DNA of 64,000 nt from SHZL01 sp963815185 (GCA_963815185.1 CAWFGC010000009.1:1054001-1118000); one strand, 5' to 3'. Shown: positions 1 through 8,943, numbered from the stretch's first letter. Program-made: numbers and translations. Notes: generated from the sequence alone by a model not told the origin.

Positions 1-1266
1 CAACAAAGCAATGGGTGCTTTGCGCGTACTCGGCAGCTGAATACTACCGTCCAGAATCAGGAAATCCGAAGTCTCCTTGAGCTTGCGCAAATTCTCCAGC
101 GAAGCCTGCACCAGCAGGACATCGCCCGAACGCAGCTGCAGGCTGTCCAGCCCTGGTGATTTGCGCTCCTGCGATTCTTCGAAACGATTGAGCGCGAGCA
201 ATCTCAGGCCAAAGCGGGAGCGCAACTGCGCCTCACCCACACGCATATTGACCAGGCGCGATGCCGGTGTGATGACGAGCTCGGCGAGTTGTTCACCTTC
301 AATTTTGAGCGGGTGCAGGCTGTCTACCGCATGGTCCCCGGAAAAAAGTGTGCCGCCCAAAGCATGCGCAAATTCCCGCAAATTGGCCTGTGAGTCACTG
401 GTGGTGATGCGGTCTCCGGCCTGCAGGACCACATCGGGCAAAGGATTGATGAATGCGCCGGCACCGCGCTGGACGGAATCGACGCGGATGCTGTCATGCG
501 TGCGTTCAATGGCCTCGGCCAGTTTTGAGCCTACCAGCGGGCTGCTTTTGTCCAGGCGAATCTGCGCCGAGTACAGTCTGGGCGTTGCATCCTCCATCGG
601 CGCCTGCCGCGGTGGAATCATGCGCGGCGCCAGAAACCACAGGTAGACGATGGCAAAGCCGGCACCTATGCTTGCCGGGCCAATGAAGTCGAACATGTTG
701 AACGGTTCCATCCCCATATCGGCCGCGACGTTTACCACCAGCAAATTGGTTGAAGTGCCGATGGTCGTTGTCATGCCGCCCAATATGCTGGCGAATCCCA
801 TCGGAATCAGCGTTCCGGTGGTGGATGTTCCGGTCCGTACGCCTACGCCGATAAGGATCGGCAGCATCAAGACGACGATAGGGGTGTTGTTGATAAAGGC
901 GCTGAGCGTTGCCGTAATCAACAGGGTGAACAGTAGTGAAATCGCCGGGCCCTTGCGCCACAGCCGGGCCAGCAACCGGCCCACCGGCTCCAGCGCGCCG
1001 GTACGTATCAGGCCTTCGCCGACAATCATCAATGCGCCGACGGCTATCAGCGCCTTGTGACCGAAGCCAAGAAAGAACTCGCTCGGCTGGATGATCTGTC
1101 CGTTGGCTTCAAACGGGAAAATCGCGAACCCGACCGCCAGCGAAACCAGCACAATCAGGCTGGTTGTTTCCAGCGGAATCCCCTCGCGCGCGAACAGGAA
1201 CAGCGCGACGACGATGAGCAGCATCACCGCAAGGGCATGGGCGTTGGGCAGCGCGAATTCGAGCAT
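1..1266 (-). CDS. SLC13-family (DASS/CitT-like) permease with two TrkA_C domains, partial
   Basis: The reading frame opens with ATG at 1266 and runs 422 codons to the window edge without a stop, so the C-terminal half is missing. The N-terminal part has about five hydrophobic segments, including the family-typical stretch INNTPIVVLMLPI and a TTTIGTSTNLLV motif, as in sodium:sulfate/dicarboxylate symporters. Roughly residues 210-400 are soluble and look like two successive TrkA_C (RCK_C) regulatory domains inserted in the membrane part, a known layout in this family. Predicted role: inner-membrane uptake of an inorganic or organic anion; substrate unknown. It is transcribed divergently from lgt. 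Confidence 0.8.
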   Translation of the reverse strand, partial: MLEFALPNAHALAVMLLIVVALFLFAREGIPLETTSLIVLVSLAVGFAIFPFEANGQIIQPSEFFLGFGHKALIAVGALMIVGEGLIRTGALEPVGRLLARLWRKGPAISLLFTLLITATLSAFINNTPIVVLMLPILIGVGVRTGTSTTGTLIPMGFASILGGMTTTIGTSTNLLVVNVAADMGMEPFNMFDFIGPASIGAGFAIVYLWFLAPRMIPPRQAPMEDATPRLYSAQIRLDKSSPLVGSKLAEAIERTHDSIRVDSVQRGAGAFINPLPDVVLQAGDRITTSDSQANLREFAHALGGTLFSGDHAVDSLHPLKIEGEQLAELVITPASRLVNMRVGEAQLRSRFGLRLLALNRFEESQERKSPGLDSLQLRSGDVLLVQASLENLRKLKETSDFLILDGSIQLPSTRKAPIALL

Positions 1267-1355
1267 AATTCAGGTTCCTTTGGCTTGCCACTTCATGATG
1301 GCTGCCTTATGCTGCGACGGGCCGTCATTGTACCGCGTTTCCCTTGAATCATTGG

Positions 1356-1515
1356 CCCGGATGTTTCACAAATTACCGTGATGATCGCGCAGGATTTTGA
1401 TTTGTCAGCGAATTTTTCGAAGGAGCGGCGTATCGGTGACTACGGCCGACTGAGAAAAATTCGCTGCCGAATCAAAAGACAAGCGAGGGCGCGGCTAATT
1501 TGTGAAACATTCGGG
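1356..1515. repeat. Long imperfect inverted repeat (MITE-like hairpin) upstream of lgt
   Basis: The outer arms (1356-1376 and 1493-1515) share a perfect core GTTTCACAAATTA and its complement. The inner arms (1406-1418 and 1454-1466) are a perfect 13-bp inverted repeat with core CAGCGAATTTTTC. The sequence between these blocks also pairs in part (TTTTGATT with AATCAAAA). The whole 160 bp can fold into one long hairpin with a loop of about 35 bases. No ORF is supported in it. It fills most of the gap between the divergent SLC13 and lgt genes and ends about 30 bases before the lgt start. Confidence 0.7.
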
Positions 1516-1547
1516 TTAGCTCTTTCCATTTCCCTGGTGCCAGAGAA

Positions 1548-2420
1548 TTGAACGCTTCCAAATACCTGTACATTGCATTCGATCCGGTTGCATTCTCTGT
1601 CGGGCCTGTGGATGTTCATTGGTACGGAATCATGTACTTGCTCGCCTTCCTGTTCTTTTGGGCGGGCGGGAATTGGCTGGCCCGCAACAGAAAGTGGTGG
1701 GGTTGGAGTACGGAGGACGTCAGCGATTTCCTCTTTTACGGCATGCTGGGCGTGGTCCTTGGTGGCAGAATTGGTTACGTTTTCTTTTACGCTTTCGACA
1801 GCCTGCTGCAGGACCCCTGGTTCCTGTTCAAGATTACCCAGGGAGGCATGTCGTTTCACGGTGGCTTGCTCGGCGTCATCGTCGCCATGGCCTGGTTTGC
1901 CCGGCGAACCGGGCGGAATTTCTGGCAAGTGGCGGACTTCGCTGCGCCCCTTGGGCCCATCGGACTGGGGCTCGGGCGCATCGGCAATTTCATTGGCGGA
2001 GAATTATGGGGCCGGCAGACCGATGTGCCCTGGGCGATGATTTTTCCCAATTCGATCGAACCCGGCGGGTGGCGGTCTACGGAACTCCGGGATGCGTGGA
2101 TGAGCGGGTCGCTGGATCACCTGGCGCGGCATCCCAGCCAACTGTACCAGGCAACATTGGAGGGGCTCGTCCTGTTCGTATTGCTGGCCATTTATTCGCG
2201 CGTTCCGCGCCCCACCGGCGCTGTTTCCGGATTGTTTCTGATCGCCTACGGCTGTTTCCGGTTCAGTGTCGAGTTCTTTCGCGAGCCGGACAGTCAAATC
2301 GGTTTCTTGACGGGCGGTTGGCTGACCATGGGTATGCTTTTGTCACTCCCAATGATCGTAGCCGGATTGTTGATCATGACCCTGGCTTACCGGGTGGGCG
2401 CCGGCAACACAGGCAATTAG
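1548..2420 (+). CDS. lgt: Prolipoprotein diacylglyceryl transferase Lgt
   Basis: Inner-membrane enzyme that transfers diacylglycerol from phosphatidylglycerol to the lipobox cysteine of prolipoproteins. The 290-residue product has several membrane segments. Family residues are recognisable: His104 in the FHGG motif, the Lgt signature GRIGNFIGGELWGR with Arg144, Asn147 and Glu152, and the C-terminal FRFSVEFFRE segment with Arg238, Glu242 and Arg245. These correspond closely to essential residues of E. coli Lgt. The start is TTG at 1548, and no better in-frame start precedes it. It is followed 16 bases later by thyA, the usual lgt-thyA pair of Gammaproteobacteria, and both are probably co-transcribed. 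Confidence 0.96.
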   Translation: MNASKYLYIAFDPVAFSVGPVDVHWYGIMYLLAFLFFWAGGNWLARNRKWWGWSTEDVSDFLFYGMLGVVLGGRIGYVFFYAFDSLLQDPWFLFKITQGGMSFHGGLLGVIVAMAWFARRTGRNFWQVADFAAPLGPIGLGLGRIGNFIGGELWGRQTDVPWAMIFPNSIEPGGWRSTELRDAWMSGSLDHLARHPSQLYQATLEGLVLFVLLAIYSRVPRPTGAVSGLFLIAYGCFRFSVEFFREPDSQIGFLTGGWLTMGMLLSLPMIVAGLLIMTLAYRVGAGNTGN

Positions 2421-2436
2421 GGCACGACGGAAGGAG

Positions 2437-3270
2437 ATGAGAACCTACCTCAGACTGCTGCACGATATTCAGCAACACGGTAGCCGCAAATCGGACCGTA
2501 CCGGCACCGGAACCATCAGCCTGTTCGGCTACCAGATGCGATTCCGCCTGGCAGACGGATTTCCGGCCGTGACCACCAAGAAATTACATTTCCGCTCCAT
2601 CATCAGTGAATTGCTGTGGTTTCTCCGTGGTGACACCAATGTTGCCTACCTGAACGAGAACGGAGTCACGATCTGGGACGAATGGGCCACAGAGACTGGC
2701 GAATTGGGGCCGATCTATGGCGCGCAATGGCGCAATTGGCCCGCACCTGACGGCCGCAAGATCGACCAGATAGCGCAATTGCTCCAGGACCTCCGGCAGC
2801 GGCCCCATTCGCGCCGGCATATTGTTTCTGCCTGGAATCCGGCACTGTTGCCGGATGAATCGCGCAGCCCGAAGGAAAATGCTGCGGCCGGTTTGCAAGC
2901 CTTGCCGCCTTGTCATGCCCTGTTCCAGTTTTACGTGGCGGACGACAAGCTTAGCTGCCAGTTGTATCAACGCAGTGCGGATGCATTTCTGGGCGTGCCC
3001 TTCAATATCGCGTCCTATGCGTTGCTGACCATGATGATTGCCCAGGTAACGGACCTGGAGCCCGGCGATTTCATCCATACGTTCGGCGATGTACATATCT
3101 ACCTCAATCATCTCGAGCAGGTAAAGACACAATTGTCACGCGAGCCGTTTCCTTTGCCCCGCATGAAGCTGAATCCCGAACGCCGCGACCTGTTCGCTTT
3201 CCGCTACGAGGATTTCGAACTCGAAAGCTACCAGTACCACCCCGCCATCAAGGCCCCGATCTCCGTCTGA
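2437..3270 (+). CDS. thyA: Thymidylate synthase ThyA
   Basis: Converts dUMP to dTMP using methylene-tetrahydrofolate, producing dihydrofolate that FolA (encoded just downstream) reduces. The 277-residue product matches E. coli ThyA along its length: RTGTGT near the N-terminus, the catalytic Cys159 in LPPCHALFQFY, and RSADAFLGVPFNIASYA in the dUMP site. It carries about 13 extra residues just before the catalytic cysteine (around residues 138-156) compared with the 264-residue E. coli enzyme. AAGGAG directly abuts the ATG at 2437, which is unusually tight, but the N-terminal alignment supports this start. Confidence 0.97.
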   Translation: MRTYLRLLHDIQQHGSRKSDRTGTGTISLFGYQMRFRLADGFPAVTTKKLHFRSIISELLWFLRGDTNVAYLNENGVTIWDEWATETGELGPIYGAQWRNWPAPDGRKIDQIAQLLQDLRQRPHSRRHIVSAWNPALLPDESRSPKENAAAGLQALPPCHALFQFYVADDKLSCQLYQRSADAFLGVPFNIASYALLTMMIAQVTDLEPGDFIHTFGDVHIYLNHLEQVKTQLSREPFPLPRMKLNPERRDLFAFRYEDFELESYQYHPAIKAPISV

Positions 3271-3313
3271 TTCCCACCTGACCCCGATATTGTTTTCTCC
3301 ATATGCTGAGGGG

Positions 3314-3686
3314 CTCGGCGGTGGGCCAAGGGCATCCGATCCCGGGCACTTTGGCCCCACGCAAGCGTGGGGCTACCCTCGCGGCTACCTGTCGCTTAGG
3401 TGACCACGGCCCGGAGGGGCATCCTGCCCCTTCGGGCCTGTCAGGACATCCCTGTCCTTCCGGTCAGTCGCTCCGGCGCCACTCGGCGTCGTTTACGGGA
3501 CCGGCTCCCCTTGGCCCACCGCCGAGCAGAGCGGCTGTCCAGGGGTCGAATGGACAGGAAGTCCATTCGAGGCCGCCCGGGGCAGGATGCCCCGTGAGGC
3601 CGACCCCTGAAGACAGTCGCGGCGCGAGGGAAGCCCGAAGGGCCGGTGAGCCCGGGAGCCGGGGCCGTGAACGACGGCGAGTGGCG
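3314..3686. repeat. Multi-stem structured intergenic element
   Basis: GC-rich stretch between thyA and folA with dense self-complementarity. Perfect 19-nt inverted repeat 3314-3332/3508-3526. Local hairpins at 3354-3373, 3408-3438 (two stacked stems), 3443-3458, 3546-3570 (10-bp stem) and 3579-3593. Long-range pairs 3477-3498/3665-3686 (20 of 22, one G-T), 3501-3509/3654-3662 and 3535-3548/3601-3616. The 3540-3609 stem encloses two hairpins like a multibranch junction. The first long repeat cannot coexist with the 3477-3498/3665-3686 pairing except as a pseudoknot, so alternative folds are possible. It looks like a dispersed palindromic element or structured RNA. I do not recognise a named family. 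Confidence 0.7.
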
Positions 3687-3739
3687 TTCAAGGTGTGTAA
3701 ATTGGTAGCAGGTGGGGGAGAAGACGGTAGAATTGTTTG

Positions 3740-4237
3740 GTGAGCGGGAACGAGAAAACGATTACGCTGATTGCTGCGATGACGGCGGATCGTGGGATCG
3801 GAGTGAATGGCCGGATTCCATGGCATCTGCCGGGGGAGTTGCAGCACTTCAAGCGCGTGACCATGGGCAAGCCGATCGTGATGGGCCGCAAGACGTGGGA
3901 ATCCATTGGCCGGGCGTTGCCTGGCCGGCAAAACATCGTCATCAGCCGGAACCCGGAATTTCAGGCACCGGGTTGTGATGTCTGCGCTTCGCTGGAACAG
4001 GCTGTGACCATGGCCCGGGGCGATGAGGTAATGGTGATTGGCGGCGGCGAGCTTTACCGGCTGGCCCTGCCCCTGGCCAGCCGCATGATTCTGACGCTGG
4101 TGGACTGCGACAGTGAGGCCGACACCTGGTTTCCCGACTGGGATCATTCGGAATGGAGCCTGCTCTGGCAACGGAGTGTCGCCGCCGACCAGAAAAATCC
4201 TCACGCTTACCGGGTGGAGGAACTGATCAGAATCTGA
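3740..4237 (+). CDS. folA: Dihydrofolate reductase
   Basis: Reduces dihydrofolate to tetrahydrofolate with NADPH, closing the cycle opened by ThyA. The protein is about 165 residues, the usual size. Visible motifs are the N-terminal ITLIAAMTADRGIGVNGRIPWHLP (catalytic region with the conserved Trp and Met loop), MGRKTWESIGRALPGR for NADPH binding, and VIGGGELY. The start is taken as GTG 3740; a TTG immediately before it (3737) is equally in frame. It sits convergent to apaH, with 34 bases between the stops. Confidence 0.95.
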   Translation: MSGNEKTITLIAAMTADRGIGVNGRIPWHLPGELQHFKRVTMGKPIVMGRKTWESIGRALPGRQNIVISRNPEFQAPGCDVCASLEQAVTMARGDEVMVIGGGELYRLALPLASRMILTLVDCDSEADTWFPDWDHSEWSLLWQRSVAADQKNPHAYRVEELIRI

Positions 4238-4271
4238 GGCTCAGGCTAGCCTGCAGGTTGCAACAGGGGGA

Positions 4272-5087
4272 CTAGCGGTATTTGCCCGGCACCTGGAACA
4301 AAACCTCATCTTCAAGCCGGAAAGCGCTCAGCCGGCCGCCCCAAACGCAACCCGAGTCGAGGGCAATGTATCGTTTCTTGATGCGCAGCCCGAGCGCGGC
4401 CCAGTGCCCGAAGGCCATACGCACGTTGCGGGTCAGACGATGCTTGTGCTTGAACCAGGGCTCATAGGGTTTGGGCTGGGATCCGGGTGGTCCACTGGCG
4501 CTCCACAAAGCTTTGCCACTGGCATCGCAGAATCGCATGCGGGTGAGAATGGAAGCAATCATTCTCATCCGCGGCATGCCGCTGCGGTCGTCTTTCCAGC
4601 GCCGGGCTTTGCCTCTATTCACCCGGCTGAGGAATTCGGCGCCCTGATCGGAGTGCAAGACAGCTTGCACTTCGGCCGCGTGGTTCAGAGTCTGTTGGGC
4701 TGTCCACTGCGGAATCACACCGGCATGCACCATTAGCAGGTTGAATTCCTTTGACCAGAAGGCCAGCGGCCGGCGTTGTAGCCAGTCCAATAACGGTTGC
4801 CGGTCATGCGCTTGTAGAACCGTTCGGAATTCCCGGTTGCGCGAATTGCCGTTGGGAAAGCGGACATGGTCGGACAACAGGTACAGGTCGTGATTCCCCA
4901 GCGTGACGACCACGCGGTTGTCAAGGCTGTGCAGCAGCCTCAATACCTCCAGAGAACGTCCGCCACGGTTCACGAGATCGCCACAACACCACAGCCGGTC
5001 CGCGGCCGGGTCAAAATTGATTTTCTCCAGCAGAAGCTGCAGGGGACTGTAACAGCCCTGGATATCGCCGATCAGGTAGGTGCCCAT
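4272..5087 (-). CDS. apaH: Symmetrical bis(5'-nucleosyl)-tetraphosphatase ApaH
   Basis: Cytosolic hydrolase that cleaves Ap4A and related dinucleotides symmetrically to two ADP. It can also remove Np4 caps from RNA in E. coli. The 271-residue sequence has the metallophosphatase signature in order: GDIQGCYSPL (residues 7-16), CCGDLVNRGGRSLEVL, LGNHDLYLL, and a late HAGVIPQW segment supplying metal-binding His. It is the last gene of the minus-strand lptD-surA-pdxA-ksgA-apaG-apaH run, the same order as in E. coli. Confidence 0.96.
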   Translation of the reverse strand: MGTYLIGDIQGCYSPLQLLLEKINFDPAADRLWCCGDLVNRGGRSLEVLRLLHSLDNRVVVTLGNHDLYLLSDHVRFPNGNSRNREFRTVLQAHDRQPLLDWLQRRPLAFWSKEFNLLMVHAGVIPQWTAQQTLNHAAEVQAVLHSDQGAEFLSRVNRGKARRWKDDRSGMPRMRMIASILTRMRFCDASGKALWSASGPPGSQPKPYEPWFKHKHRLTRNVRMAFGHWAALGLRIKKRYIALDSGCVWGGRLSAFRLEDEVLFQVPGKYR

Positions 5088-5131
5088 CAGAAGTCGTCAA
5101 TTGCAATCAGTTGCCGCAAAGAGCATTGCAA

Positions 5132-5488
5132 TCAATGCAAGGATTCGGGTGCAGCCAGCACAAACTCGGGAATGGGAACGCGAAACCGTTCACCCTGATC
5201 CGTGGTGAATTCATAACTCCCCGACATCGAGCCATTTCGGGTCGGGATCAGCGCGCCACTGGAATAGGTGAATGATTCGCCAGGTTCCAGCCGCGGCTGT
5301 AATCCGACCACGCCTTCGCCCTGTACTTCTTCGATGTAGCCATTTCCATGCGTGATGATCCAGTGACGGTTAAGCAGCTTCACCGGCTCGTCGGTGCGGT
5401 TCGTAATGGTGATTTCATACGCAAAGGCATACTGCTCCTGCTGTTTGCCCATGTAGGATGGTTGTGGCGATATGTCGACTTTTTTCAA
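5132..5488 (-). CDS. apaG: ApaG-domain protein
   Basis: A 118-residue single-domain ApaG protein (fibronectin III-like fold) of unsettled function. It was named for its place beside apaH and has been linked to cobalt/magnesium homeostasis. Conserved segments YAFAYEITITN, LLNRHWIITHGNG, GEGVVG and PGESFTYSSGA are all present, and the length equals the family norm. It lies between ksgA and apaH, with 44 bases to apaH, in the canonical operon. Confidence 0.94.
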   Translation of the reverse strand: MKKVDISPQPSYMGKQQEQYAFAYEITITNRTDEPVKLLNRHWIITHGNGYIEEVQGEGVVGLQPRLEPGESFTYSSGALIPTRNGSMSGSYEFTTDQGERFRVPIPEFVLAAPESLH

Positions 5489-5565
5489 GGTCTTGTTCCT
5501 GGTGAAGCGTTGCTTTTATTGCCGCATTGACGCCTCAGTTTAAGTGATAAGGTAAATGGTGTTAA

Positions 5566-5617
5566 CAGGGCGTGACCCTGGAGCCTTGCAGTAAAGGACT
5601 GGTGCAACATACAGGCT
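5566..5617 (-). repeat. Half copy of a dispersed repeat, touching the ksgA stop
   Basis: Read on the minus strand, this 52-base stretch matches the left part of the inverted-repeat element at 21361-21538 with only a handful of differences (blocks TTGCACCAGTCCT, TCCAGGG and CACGCCCTG). It begins within the ksgA stop codon. Only one arm is present here, so it may be a solo end or a decayed copy. In both places the repeat lies at the 3' end of a gene in the same orientation. Confidence 0.7.
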
Positions 5618-6401
5618 AATTCATCAAGCGCGAAAGGGCAGCAAATTCCTCCAGCCCCAGCGCTTCTGGCCGCAGGCCGGGGTTGATTCCGGCCGCTTCG
5701 ATCTGGCTCGCATCCAATAGCCCACGCAAGCAATTGCGCAAGGTCTTGCGCCGCATGGTAAAAGACTGACCCACCAGCCGTCGAAAAGCGTCCATGGAAT
5801 CGACGTGGACCGGCGGAGTTGCGTGCGGCACCAGACGAACCATACTGGAATGTACCCTTGGCCTGGGCGAAAACGCCTCCGGGGGCACTGAAAATAGTGG
5901 CGTCACAGCGCAATGATATTGACACATGATCGACAGCCGGCCCCAGGCTTTGCCGCCGGGTGATGCGGCCATTCTTTCCACTACTTCCCGTTGCAGCATG
6001 AAATACATGTCGCTGATCAGTTCGTGCCACTGCAGTACATGGAACAGCAGTGGTGTGGAGATATTGTACGGGAGGTTGCCCACCAGGCGAAATGGCCGGC
6101 CGTTGCAAATCGCCGCAAAGTCCATGCTCAGGGCATCGCCGATGTGCAAAAACGCCTGTTCGAATCCGGCGATGCGCTGTTGCAGGCTTGAAGCGAGATC
6201 GCGGTCGATCTCGACCAGGTGCAGTTCGGCGCCCGAAGCCAGCAAAGGCAGGGTCAGGGCGGCATGTCCGGGGCCGATTTCCACGATCTGTTCGCCTGCT
6301 TGTGGGTTGATCGCACGAATAATGTCATCGACGACCTGCGTGTCGGTGAGGAAGTTCTGGCCAAATCTCTTGCGCGCCCTTGGTTTCCTGTCAGCAGACA
6401 T
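5616..6401 (-). CDS. ksgA: 16S rRNA dimethyladenosine transferase KsgA (RsmA)
   Basis: Dimethylates two adjacent adenines in the loop of 16S rRNA helix 45 during 30S maturation, using S-adenosylmethionine. The 261-residue protein shows KRFGQNFLTD near the N-terminus, the SAM-binding EIGPGHAALT (41-50), the acidic EIDRD and the catalytic NLPYNIS motif (109-115). Translation starts at ATG 6401, six bases from the pdxA stop, indicating coupling with pdxA. Its stop overlaps a dispersed repeat. Confidence 0.97.
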   Translation of the reverse strand: MSADRKPRARKRFGQNFLTDTQVVDDIIRAINPQAGEQIVEIGPGHAALTLPLLASGAELHLVEIDRDLASSLQQRIAGFEQAFLHIGDALSMDFAAICNGRPFRLVGNLPYNISTPLLFHVLQWHELISDMYFMLQREVVERMAASPGGKAWGRLSIMCQYHCAVTPLFSVPPEAFSPRPRVHSSMVRLVPHATPPVHVDSMDAFRRLVGQSFTMRRKTLRNCLRGLLDASQIEAAGINPGLRPEALGLEEFAALSRLMN

Positions 6402-6407
6402 TGAATA

Positions 6408-7424
6408 TCAGGTCTTGGTAAATGGTTGATTCTCCGCCTGCCCATTTTGCTGCATGGCCAGCCTTGCGGCCATCTGTGCAGCATGATAAATGCTCCCGGC
6501 ATTCGCCTGCCCGTTGCCGGCGATGTCCAGCGCGGTGCCATGATCTACCGAGGTGCGGATAAAGGGCAGGCCAAGCGTAATATTGACCGCGCGGCCGAAA
6601 GCAAAGTGCTTCAGCACCGGCAGGCCCTGATCGTGGTACATCGCAATAACCGCGTCGCAGATCGCCAGGCGTGGCGGGGTGAACGCAGTATCGGCGGGTA
6701 CCGGGCCCTCGATGGATACCACATCGGACCGGCAGCGGTCGATAACCGGCCGGATGATCATGTCATCTTCTGCACCCAGGTGCCCCTGTTCACCGGCGTG
6801 TGGGTTCAGACCGAGCACCTGCAGGTGTGGCCTGGCGATGCCGAAGCGCCGCTGCAGGTCGTCGACCGTAATGCGAATCACCGCTTCCACCTTCTCCGGC
6901 GTGATGGCATCGGCGACTTGCCGCAGCGGAAGGTGGGTGGTAACCAGCGCAACACGCAAACCGGGAGCCGCCAGCATCATCACAACCTGATCCACACCCG
7001 CGAGTTCAGCCAGGAATTCAGTGTGTCCGCTGAACGGAATACCGGCCTGGTTGATGACGGCCTTGTTTACCGGGCCGGTGACCAGCGCATCGGCATTTCC
7101 CTGCTGGATCAGATGTACCGCCTGACGCAGCGTATCAAGTACATATTGGGCGTTGCCCGCATCGGGCCGTCCCGGTATTTCCGTGCGAGACAACGTCACC
7201 GGCAGGCAGCCGAGGGCACCCGGCGGGATCTCCATCCCGGGACGCCATTCCAATAAGCGGGCTTCGATGTGCATGGCTGCAGCCGCGCGCCGCATGCAAC
7301 CGGGGTCGGCAACGGCCAGCAAGCGCAGTTCAGGGTGCTCGCGCGCCAGCTTGAGGGTGATTTCAGGGCCGATACCGGCCGGTTCTCCGGGTGTGACTAC
7401 GAGCAGTGGCGATGCGGGGTTCAT
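6408..7424 (-). CDS. pdxA: 4-hydroxythreonine-4-phosphate dehydrogenase PdxA
   Basis: NAD-dependent, metal-requiring enzyme of the DXP-dependent pyridoxal phosphate pathway. The frame is open farther upstream, but the ATG at 7424 is chosen because it yields the conserved N-terminus (PLLVVTPGEPAGIGPEI) and avoids overlap with surA. Product about 338 residues. Metal and substrate motifs seen: VTGPVNKAVI, SGHTEFLAEL, GLNPHAGEQGHLG and YHDQGLPVLKH. It sits 31 bases downstream of surA and is tightly followed by ksgA. Confidence 0.96.
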   Translation of the reverse strand: MNPASPLLVVTPGEPAGIGPEITLKLAREHPELRLLAVADPGCMRRAAAAMHIEARLLEWRPGMEIPPGALGCLPVTLSRTEIPGRPDAGNAQYVLDTLRQAVHLIQQGNADALVTGPVNKAVINQAGIPFSGHTEFLAELAGVDQVVMMLAAPGLRVALVTTHLPLRQVADAITPEKVEAVIRITVDDLQRRFGIARPHLQVLGLNPHAGEQGHLGAEDDMIIRPVIDRCRSDVVSIEGPVPADTAFTPPRLAICDAVIAMYHDQGLPVLKHFAFGRAVNITLGLPFIRTSVDHGTALDIAGNGQANAGSIYHAAQMAARLAMQQNGQAENQPFTKT

Positions 7425-7455
7425 CGCCGTTAGAAATCTGCAGGTCTGGATGGTC

Positions 7456-8850
7456 TCAGCTTGATGTGCTTCCTTCCCCGGGTAAGCGGATCTCGACAAA
7501 GGCTTCGTCGCGGAACTGGCGCAGGGTCTTCTCAATTTCCTGGTCAGCTTTTTGCTGGCGGATTTTTTCCCTGGCTTCCTCGCGGATGGCTTGCTCGGTG
7601 CGGTCCGATTCCCGCATCCCCAACAACTGCATGATGTGCCAGCCGCCCGGAGACTGAAACGGTTCGCTGATTTCGTTCTCTTTCAAATTCTGCAATGTCT
7701 GTGCAACCCGCTCGCCATAGGCGTCCGGCGGAAACCAACCCATGTCGCCGCCGAGATTGGCGCTGGTTGAATCGTCGGAGTACTCTTTGGCCAATTCTGC
7801 GAAATCCTCGTTGTTGTTCAGGCGTTGCTTGATTTCCGTGATCCGCTCCATGGCTGCCTTTGGCGTGACCAGCTCATTGATTGCAACCATGATATGTCTT
7901 GCGTGGTATTCCTTGACCATAACCTGCCGCTGTTCGCGATAGTCGTTGACTTTGAGGATATGGAAACCTGCCGGGCTGCGAATGGGCTGGCTGAACTGCC
8001 CTGGTTTCAGGTCGCGAACGGCATCGGCAAAAAACGTCGGGATGCTGTGCAGATCGCGCCAACCGACTGCGCCGCCTTCCAGTGCCTCCTGGCTGTCGGA
8101 ATAACTGATGGCTGCAGAGGCAAAATCCAGTCCTTCCTCGAGCCGGCGATGAATGTCATCGGCTTTTGCCTGTACTTCCTTGATTTGTTGCGGCGTGGCG
8201 CCGTCGGGCAGGGCCACCAGAATATGTGAGATGTTGTACTCCCCGCCGCTGAGGTCTTCTGATGCCAGCAGAATGTCGACTTCGGTATCGCTGATGGGCG
8301 CCATGCTATTGACGATGCGTTGGCGCAGGCGTTCCGTCAGCAGTTCCTCGCCGATATTGCGGCGAAATTCACCGAAGTCCTCATGGTCACTTTCGATCAC
8401 CTGGCGTAGCTGTTCAACCGTGATGTTGTTCTGCTTCGCCAGGGCGACCAGAGCCTGGTCGATATCGGCGTCACTGACGCGAATACCGGTCTGCAAGGCC
8501 CTTTGAACCTGCAATTCACGGATGATCAGACGCTCCAACACCTGGCGTTCGAGCAGATTCTGCGGCGGCATCGCATCACCGTTGGCGCGAATGCGCTCAA
8601 CGATACCCTTGACGGCAAGATCCAGCTCCGAGCGCAAAATCACATCGTCATCTACCAGCGCGACGATGGAATCCAGCGGCTGCGGCGTGCCCGATGCTGC
8701 AGCGCCAGCGCCCGGATCCTGGGCTGTTGCGCAAAACGGCAGTGCCAGCAGCAATATGAACAGTGTCGCCAACGAGCGCCTGCCCGGGAGCCTGAGCCCG
8801 TGGGAAGCACGGCCGCGGGCGAATGATGGTGAGGAAAGCACTTGGGTCAT
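7456..8850 (-). CDS. surA: Periplasmic chaperone / peptidyl-prolyl isomerase SurA
   Basis: Exported chaperone that escorts outer-membrane beta-barrel proteins, LptD among them, to the Bam complex. The 464-residue sequence begins with a basic stretch and a hydrophobic signal segment ending near CATAQ. A SurA N-terminal chaperone domain follows (motifs IVALVDDDVILRSELD and RLIIRELQVQRA), then two parvulin-type rotamase domains, each with the typical G-G-D/V-GW pattern (GGAVGWRDL, GGDMGWFPP). Gene order directly after lptD and before pdxA matches E. coli. Confidence 0.96.
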   Translation of the reverse strand: MTQVLSSPSFARGRASHGLRLPGRRSLATLFILLLALPFCATAQDPGAGAAASGTPQPLDSIVALVDDDVILRSELDLAVKGIVERIRANGDAMPPQNLLERQVLERLIIRELQVQRALQTGIRVSDADIDQALVALAKQNNITVEQLRQVIESDHEDFGEFRRNIGEELLTERLRQRIVNSMAPISDTEVDILLASEDLSGGEYNISHILVALPDGATPQQIKEVQAKADDIHRRLEEGLDFASAAISYSDSQEALEGGAVGWRDLHSIPTFFADAVRDLKPGQFSQPIRSPAGFHILKVNDYREQRQVMVKEYHARHIMVAINELVTPKAAMERITEIKQRLNNNEDFAELAKEYSDDSTSANLGGDMGWFPPDAYGERVAQTLQNLKENEISEPFQSPGGWHIMQLLGMRESDRTEQAIREEAREKIRQQKADQEIEKTLRQFRDEAFVEIRLPGEGSTSS

Positions 8851-8943
8851 CGGGGAAGTCTCGTAATGTTATTCATGGGCCGCAACTTTGGACGCAGTCC
8901 GGCGCGACAGGTTCCCAGTTTACACGTTCGGATCAGATGCTCG

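Noticed and set aside
3303..3743. An open plus-strand frame of 146 codons after thyA, and one of 246 codons on the minus strand through the same region
   Set aside because: Both run through the multi-stem element, are Pro/Arg-rich, resemble no protein family and are explained by stop-poor GC-rich palindromes.
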